Below are positions 6,920 through 10,578 of a stretch of 10,578 nt of DNA, piece by piece. The translations under genes and the position numbers were made by a program. The stretch is taken from assembly GCA_030147455.1 (NCBI GenBank), contig JASKZU010000072.1, positions 1 to 10,578 on the forward strand, written 5' to 3'. Position 1 is the stretch's first letter. Every line of letters starts with the position of its first letter. The notes below the pieces were generated by a model. The model saw only the letters and a program-made list of their open reading frames with translations, was not told the DNA's origin and did no database searches. Source of the DNA: Planococcus sp. (in: firmicutes). GTDB lineage: Bacteria > Bacillota > Bacilli > Bacillales_A > Planococcaceae.

Positions 6920-9232
6920 ATGACCAAAATTCGAGTACATGAATACGCAAAAAAAGTAAATAAACCGAGCAAAGACATTATTGATGAGTTATCGAAAATG
7001 AACATTAATGTCAACAATCATATGGCCACATTAGAAGACACTGCTGTAACGAAATTGGACGGCATTTATAAAAAACCTGCACAAGGAAGCCGTACGCAGA
7101 GCCAGTCCCGTCCGCAAAGCCAACAGCGTCGCCCGCAAAGCAGCCAAGGCGGTCAAGCACGCCCTCAAAACGGCGGCCAAGCCCGTCCGCAAAACGGACA
7201 AAGCCAAAACCGCGCCGGTGGACAAAACCGTCCGCAAGGCGGTCAAGGAAGCCAAAACCGTCAAGGCGGCCAAGGGCAAAGCGCGCAAAATGCCCAAACT
7301 ACACAAGCAGGACGCGGCTCCAACTTTACGCCTAAAGCGGCAAAACCAGCGCCGGCACCAGGCCAGCGCGGACGTTCAGGCGGCCCAGGACGCGGCGGGC
7401 AAAACCGCAACCGTAAAGGCAAACAGCAGCAGCGCCCGGTAAACCCGATGCCGCCAATGCCTAGAAAAGAAAAAGAGCTTCCGTCGAAGATCACGTTCAG
7501 CGAATCGTTGACAGTAGGCGAATTGGCGAAAAAGTTAGGCCGCGAGCCGTCAGAAATCATCAAAAAGCTATTCATGCTTGGCGTTATGGCAACGATCAAC
7601 CAAGAGTTGGACAAAGATGCCATCGAGCTTGTGTGTGCAGAATATGATGTGGAAGTAGAAGAGGAAATCCTGATCGACAAAACCGACCTTGAAGTGTACT
7701 TTGAGCCGGAAGAAGAAGATCAAAAACAAGAGCGTCCGTCAGTCGTTACGATCATGGGTCACGTTGACCACGGGAAAACGACGTTGCTCGATTCGATCCG
7801 CAACACGAAAGTGACTGCAGGAGAAGCTGGCGGGATTACGCAGCATATTGGAGCTTACCAAGTTGTCGAGAACGACAAAAAAATCACGTTCCTTGATACA
7901 CCGGGACACGCCGCCTTTACGACGATGCGTGCGCGCGGTGCAAAAGTTACGGATATTGCGATTATCGTAGTAGCGGCAGATGACGGCGTTATGCCGCAAA
8001 CCGTAGAAGCGATCAACCATGCAAAAGCGGCAGAAGTGCCTATCATTATTGCTGTCAATAAAATGGACAAGCCAAGCGCAAACCCTGACCGTGTAATGCA
8101 GGAACTGACAGAACACGGTTTGGTTCCTGAAGCATGGGGCGGCGATACGATTTTTGTGCCCTTGTCTGCTTTGACAGGAGACGGAATCGATACGCTTCTT
8201 GAAATGATCTTGCTGGTTTCGGAAGTTGGGGAACTAAAAGCAAACCCAGCTCGCCGTGCAATCGGTACAGTAATTGAAGCAGAACTCGACAAAGGCCGCG
8301 GCTCTGTAGCGACATTGCTCGTTCAGGACGGCACGCTACACGTCGGCGATCCAATCGTTGTCGGCCACACGTTCGGGCGTGTGCGCGCAATGGTCAACGA
8401 TCTTGGCCGCCGCGTGAAAACAGCCGGACCGTCTACGCCTGTTGAAATTACAGGACTCAGCGACGTGCCGCAAGCCGGAGACCGTTTTGTTGTCTTTGAA
8501 GACGAAAAAACGGCTCGCCAGATCGGGGAAGCGCGTTCTGCTACGGCGCTTCAGGAAATGCGTTCTGAAAAGAACCGCGTAACACTCGATAACTTGTTCG
8601 ACCAACTAAAACAAGGCGAAATGAAAGAACTGAACTTGATCGTCAAAGCAGACGTTCAAGGTACAGTTGAAGCAATGGCTGCCTCTCTCTTGAAGATCGA
8701 TGTAGAAGGTGTCAACGTAAAAGTGATCCATACTGGAGCCGGTGCCATCACTGAATCCGATGTATCCCTTGCGGCAGCTTCGAACGCGATCATCATCGGC
8801 TTTAACGTCCGTCCGGATGTCAACGCGAAGCGTGCGGCAGAAGCGGAAGGCGTCGATATCCGACTGCACCGCATCATCTATAAAGTAATTGAAGAAATCG
8901 AAGCGGCAATGAAAGGCCTCTTGGATCCTGAGTTCGAAGAAAAAGTCATCGGCCAGGCAGAAATCCGCAGCACGTTCAAAGTATCCAAAGTCGGCACCAT
9001 TGCAGGAAGCTATGTAACGGACGGCAAGATCACGCGCGACAGCGGTGTTCGCGTCATCCGCGAAGGCATCGTCGTGTTCGAAGGCGAGATCGATACGTTG
9101 AAACGCTTTAAAGACGATGCAAAAGAAGTTGCAAAAGGCTATGAATGCGGTGTAACGATCAAAAACTTCAACGATGTCAAAGAAGGCGACATCATCGAAG
9201 CCTATGTCATGGAAGAAATCGAACGCAAATGA
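6920..9232 (+). CDS. infB: Translation initiation factor IF-2
   Basis: IF2 is the GTPase that brings fMet-tRNA to the 30S subunit and promotes joining of the 50S. The protein has 770 aa. Domains: a first IF2_N module (about 1-55); a low-complexity Q/G/N/R/P-rich linker (about 57-175); a second IF2_N module (about 195-247); and the G domain with G1 GHVDHGKT (280-287), G2 GGITQH (304-309), G3 DTPGH (326-330), G4 NKMD (380-383) and G5 SAL (416-418). Beta-barrel and C1 domains follow, then the C2 initiator-tRNA-binding domain with GYECG (C743). ATG 6920 is chosen because GGGGGTGA (6908-6915) precedes it and MTKIRVHEYAKKVNKPSKDI matches family N-termini; an in-frame ATG at 6893 lies inside rplGA. 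The stop overlaps ylxP. Confidence 0.99.
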   Translation: MTKIRVHEYAKKVNKPSKDIIDELSKMNINVNNHMATLEDTAVTKLDGIYKKPAQGSRTQSQSRPQSQQRRPQSSQGGQARPQNGGQARPQNGQSQNRAGGQNRPQGGQGSQNRQGGQGQSAQNAQTTQAGRGSNFTPKAAKPAPAPGQRGRSGGPGRGGQNRNRKGKQQQRPVNPMPPMPRKEKELPSKITFSESLTVGELAKKLGREPSEIIKKLFMLGVMATINQELDKDAIELVCAEYDVEVEEEILIDKTDLEVYFEPEEEDQKQERPSVVTIMGHVDHGKTTLLDSIRNTKVTAGEAGGITQHIGAYQVVENDKKITFLDTPGHAAFTTMRARGAKVTDIAIIVVAADDGVMPQTVEAINHAKAAEVPIIIAVNKMDKPSANPDRVMQELTEHGLVPEAWGGDTIFVPLSALTGDGIDTLLEMILLVSEVGELKANPARRAIGTVIEAELDKGRGSVATLLVQDGTLHVGDPIVVGHTFGRVRAMVNDLGRRVKTAGPSTPVEITGLSDVPQAGDRFVVFEDEKTARQIGEARSATALQEMRSEKNRVTLDNLFDQLKQGEMKELNLIVKADVQGTVEAMAASLLKIDVEGVNVKVIHTGAGAITESDVSLAAASNAIIIGFNVRPDVNAKRAAEAEGVDIRLHRIIYKVIEEIEAAMKGLLDPEFEEKVIGQAEIRSTFKVSKVGTIAGSYVTDGKITRDSGVRVIREGIVVFEGEIDTLKRFKDDAKEVAKGYECGVTIKNFNDVKEGDIIEAYVMEEIERK
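7148..7195 (+). repeat. Tandem 24-bp repeat in the IF2 linker (two copies)
   Basis: Two adjacent in-frame copies (7148-7171 and 7172-7195) each encode GGQARPQN, at residues 77-84 and 85-92 of IF2. The copies differ only at synonymous third positions, so the peptide is more conserved than the DNA. Looser relatives of the unit (GGQNRPQG, GSQNRQGG) continue to about 7270. It is a coding low-complexity repeat, not a mobile or CRISPR repeat. Confidence 0.8.
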
Positions 9233-9507
9233 TCTTTTCAATGGAATGCGAGTTTTTTATCCCGACCGCGCATTCGTTGAAAGACAAACGCGCCGTCGTC
9301 AAAAGTATGATGACGCGCACAAAACAGAAATTCAATGTAGCCGCGGCTGAGATAGAGCACCAGGAAGTCTGGCAGCGCACACGCCTCGCCTTTGTTACTG
9401 TAGCCACTACAAAAGAAGCGGCAGAACGGGAAATGGCGCATGTGCTGCGGTTCTTGGAAAGCAATCCGTCGTGGGAGTGCATGGAAATAGAGCATGAATA
9501 CTTGTAA
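9229..9507 (+). CDS. ylxP: DUF503 family protein YlxP
   Basis: This 92-aa protein is recognised as the YlxP/DUF503 family by SLKDKRAVVKS (residues 16-26), the central AAAEIEHQEVWQRTRLAFVT and its constant place between infB and rbfA. The fold is a small ferredoxin-like alpha/beta domain. The molecular role is not established, although position and conservation suggest a link to ribosome assembly or translation. The start ATG overlaps the infB stop (ATGA, 9229-9232) with only a weak GGAAG about 14 nt upstream, so expression is probably coupled to infB. The same frame is open further upstream inside infB, but homologues begin at this methionine. Confidence 0.9.
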   Translation: MIFSMECEFFIPTAHSLKDKRAVVKSMMTRTKQKFNVAAAEIEHQEVWQRTRLAFVTVATTKEAAEREMAHVLRFLESNPSWECMEIEHEYL

Positions 9508-9525
9508 GAACGGAGTGGATTCGAA

Positions 9526-9879
9526 ATGTCATCAATGCGCTCGAATCGTGTAGCTGAGCAAATGAAAAAAGAGCTTGGCGATATCATCGGCAGAAAATTG
9601 AAAGATCCGCGCATCGGGTTCGTCACAGTGACGGATGTCGAAGTGACGGGAGACCTTCAACAAGCAACGGTTTATATTAGTGTTCTGGGCGACGATAAAG
9701 TGAAAGAGCAGACATTGCTCGGTTTGTCCAAGTCCAAAGGATTTATCCGCTCGGAAATCGGGCAGCGGATTCGTTTGCGCAAAACGCCTGAGCTGGCGTT
9801 TGAAATCGATTCCTCGGTTGCTTACGGCAACCGGATTGAATCGTTGCTGCGGGACATTAAAGATCCAACAGAAGAGTAA
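9526..9879 (+). CDS. rbfA: 30S ribosome-binding factor RbfA
   Basis: RbfA is a KH-fold protein that binds immature 30S subunits and is needed for 16S rRNA 5'-end processing and cold adaptation. The 117-aa protein has the family opening SNRVAEQMKKELGDII, the signature KDPRIGFVTVT (residues 26-36), VEVTGDLQQATVYISVLGDD and LAFEIDSS near the end. The start is supported by GGAGTG (9512-9517), 8 nt before ATG, and it follows ylxP after 18 nt. With RimP at the front of the operon it gives two 30S maturation factors in one transcript. It is the last gene before a strong terminator. Confidence 0.97.
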   Translation: MSSMRSNRVAEQMKKELGDIIGRKLKDPRIGFVTVTDVEVTGDLQQATVYISVLGDDKVKEQTLLGLSKSKGFIRSEIGQRIRLRKTPELAFEIDSSVAYGNRIESLLRDIKDPTEE

Positions 9880-9883
9880 ATGG

Positions 9884-9920
9884 AAAGCCTGCCCGTCTAT
9901 TTCAGACAGCAGGCTTTTTT
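9884..9920 (+). terminator. Rho-independent terminator after rbfA
   Basis: AAAGCCTGC (9884-9892) pairs exactly with GCAGGCTTT (9909-9917). A small internal loop leads to an inner 4-bp stem (GTCT 9895-9898 with AGAC 9904-9907) and loop ATTTC. A run of six T (9915-9920) follows. It begins 4 nt after the rbfA stop and ends the rimP-rbfA operon, or strongly reduces reading into truB. Confidence 0.88.
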
Positions 9921-9956
9921 CTACATACCTAATCGTCAATGAAAGGAGCGAAAGCC

Positions 9957-10578
9957 ATGGAACCGAATGGGATTCTGCCATTATGGAAAGAGCCTGGCAT
10001 GACTTCGCATGATTGTGTATTTCGCTTGCGGAAAATACTGAAAACGAAAAAAGTCGGCCATACCGGAACATTGGACCCGCAAGTAGATGGAGTCTTGCCG
10101 ATTTGTCTGGGCAGGTCCACAAAAGTCGCCGAATACATCACCGATCAAGGAAAAACATACGAGGCACAAGTGACCATCGGGTTTTCTACTGAAACAGAAG
10201 ATGCAGAAGGCGCTGTAGTGGACGAGGATGCCAGTGAAAAAACCATTTCGCGTAAACAGCTGGAAGAGGCGTTCGCCGGATTGACAGGTGAAATCAAGCA
10301 AATCCCGCCAATGTATTCCGCCGTTAAAGTAAACGGACGGAAACTTTATGAATATGCGCGAAAAGGGGAAACGGTAGAACGCCCTGTACGGACTGTCCGT
10401 ATCTATTCAATTGAACTGCTCGATCAGGATCATGTATGGTCCGGACAGAACATCGAGTTCCGCATCCGCATCCGCTGCGGCAAAGGAACCTACATACGTA
10501 CGCTCGCCGTCCAAATCGGGGAGGCGCTCGGATATCCGGCGCATATGTCCCGCTTGACGCGGACCGAATCCGGTAGTT
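9957..10578 (+). CDS. truB: tRNA pseudouridine(55) synthase TruB (3' end outside the window)
   Basis: TruB converts uridine 55 in the T-loop of tRNAs to pseudouridine. About 207 codons are present, and the C-terminal part is cut by the window edge. Visible motifs are GILPLWKEPGMTSHDCVF near the start; KKVGHTGTLDPQ with the catalytic aspartate at D40; IPPMYSAVKVNGRKLYEYAR (I116 onward), the conserved Tyr/substrate-binding segment; and GTYIRTLA (T178-L183), which carries the conserved arginine region. The start at 9957 is chosen because AAAGGAG (9942-9948) lies 8 nt upstream; an in-frame ATG at 9939 has no ribosome binding site. A strong terminator lies between rbfA and this gene and I see no clear promoter after it, so expression may rely on read-through. 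Confidence 0.96.
   Translation, partial: MEPNGILPLWKEPGMTSHDCVFRLRKILKTKKVGHTGTLDPQVDGVLPICLGRSTKVAEYITDQGKTYEAQVTIGFSTETEDAEGAVVDEDASEKTISRKQLEEAFAGLTGEIKQIPPMYSAVKVNGRKLYEYARKGETVERPVRTVRIYSIELLDQDHVWSGQNIEFRIRIRCGKGTYIRTLAVQIGEALGYPAHMSRLTRTESGS

Noticed and set aside
7085..7445. The repetitive linker DNA as a CRISPR-like or mobile repeat.
   Set aside because: Units are contiguous, in frame with infB, differ at third positions and have no spacers; this is coding low complexity.
8606..9241. A 211-codon open frame on the - strand within infB.
   Set aside because: It lies entirely opposite a certain gene. It is rich in F, D and A as expected from reading GAA/AAA/GCN codons backwards, and shows no recognisable domain.
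9939..9956. An ATG at 9939 as the truB start.
   Set aside because: It is in frame, but its own codons contain the AAAGGAG that serves ATG 9957, and nothing resembling a ribosome binding site precedes it.
9532..10122. A 196-codon - strand frame spanning rbfA, the terminator and the start of truB.
   Set aside because: It covers two well-supported + strand genes and reads through the terminator hairpin, with no family resemblance.

Overview
The window is a piece of a low- to moderate-GC Firmicutes chromosome, most likely from Bacillales. The gene-order and protein evidence is the Gram-positive-specific PolC replicase, a short NusA without C-terminal acidic repeats, and the order proS - polC - rimP - nusA - rnpM(ylxR) - rplGA(ylxQ) - infB - ylxP - rbfA - truB. 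Protein wording and codon choice look like Planococcaceae (Planococcus-like), but that narrower placement is an impression from memory and was not tested. All genes are on the + strand and there is almost no non-coding DNA.

Layout. Positions 1-153 are the 3' end of prolyl-tRNA synthetase, which carries an in-frame TGA 24 sense codons before the expected end of the gene. A strong intrinsic terminator (171-203) follows. polC (230-4537) stands alone between this terminator and a sigma-A-type promoter with an extended -10 element (4542-4570). That promoter drives the nusA-infB operon through an 87-nt leader containing a terminator-like hairpin (4601-4634). The operon is rimP, nusA, rnpM, rplGA, infB, ylxP and rbfA, tightly packed with two ATGA stop/start overlaps. 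A second strong terminator (9884-9920) separates rbfA from truB, which runs off the right edge.

How the genes work together. The operon gathers functions that link transcription to ribosome assembly and translation initiation: RimP and RbfA mature the 30S subunit, NusA controls pausing and termination, RnpM and the L7Ae-like RplGA bind structured RNA, IF2 delivers initiator tRNA, and TruB modifies tRNA. The leader hairpin is well placed to let NusA control its own operon by attenuation, as reported for the equivalent Bacillus subtilis operon.

This is a conserved housekeeping region. I found no phage, insertion sequence, CRISPR array, toxin-antitoxin or defence genes, and no undescribed multi-gene system. 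The points most worth a second look are the proS nonsense codon, the attenuator-like leader with a possible competing hairpin, and the long Q/G/N/R-rich linker in IF2.
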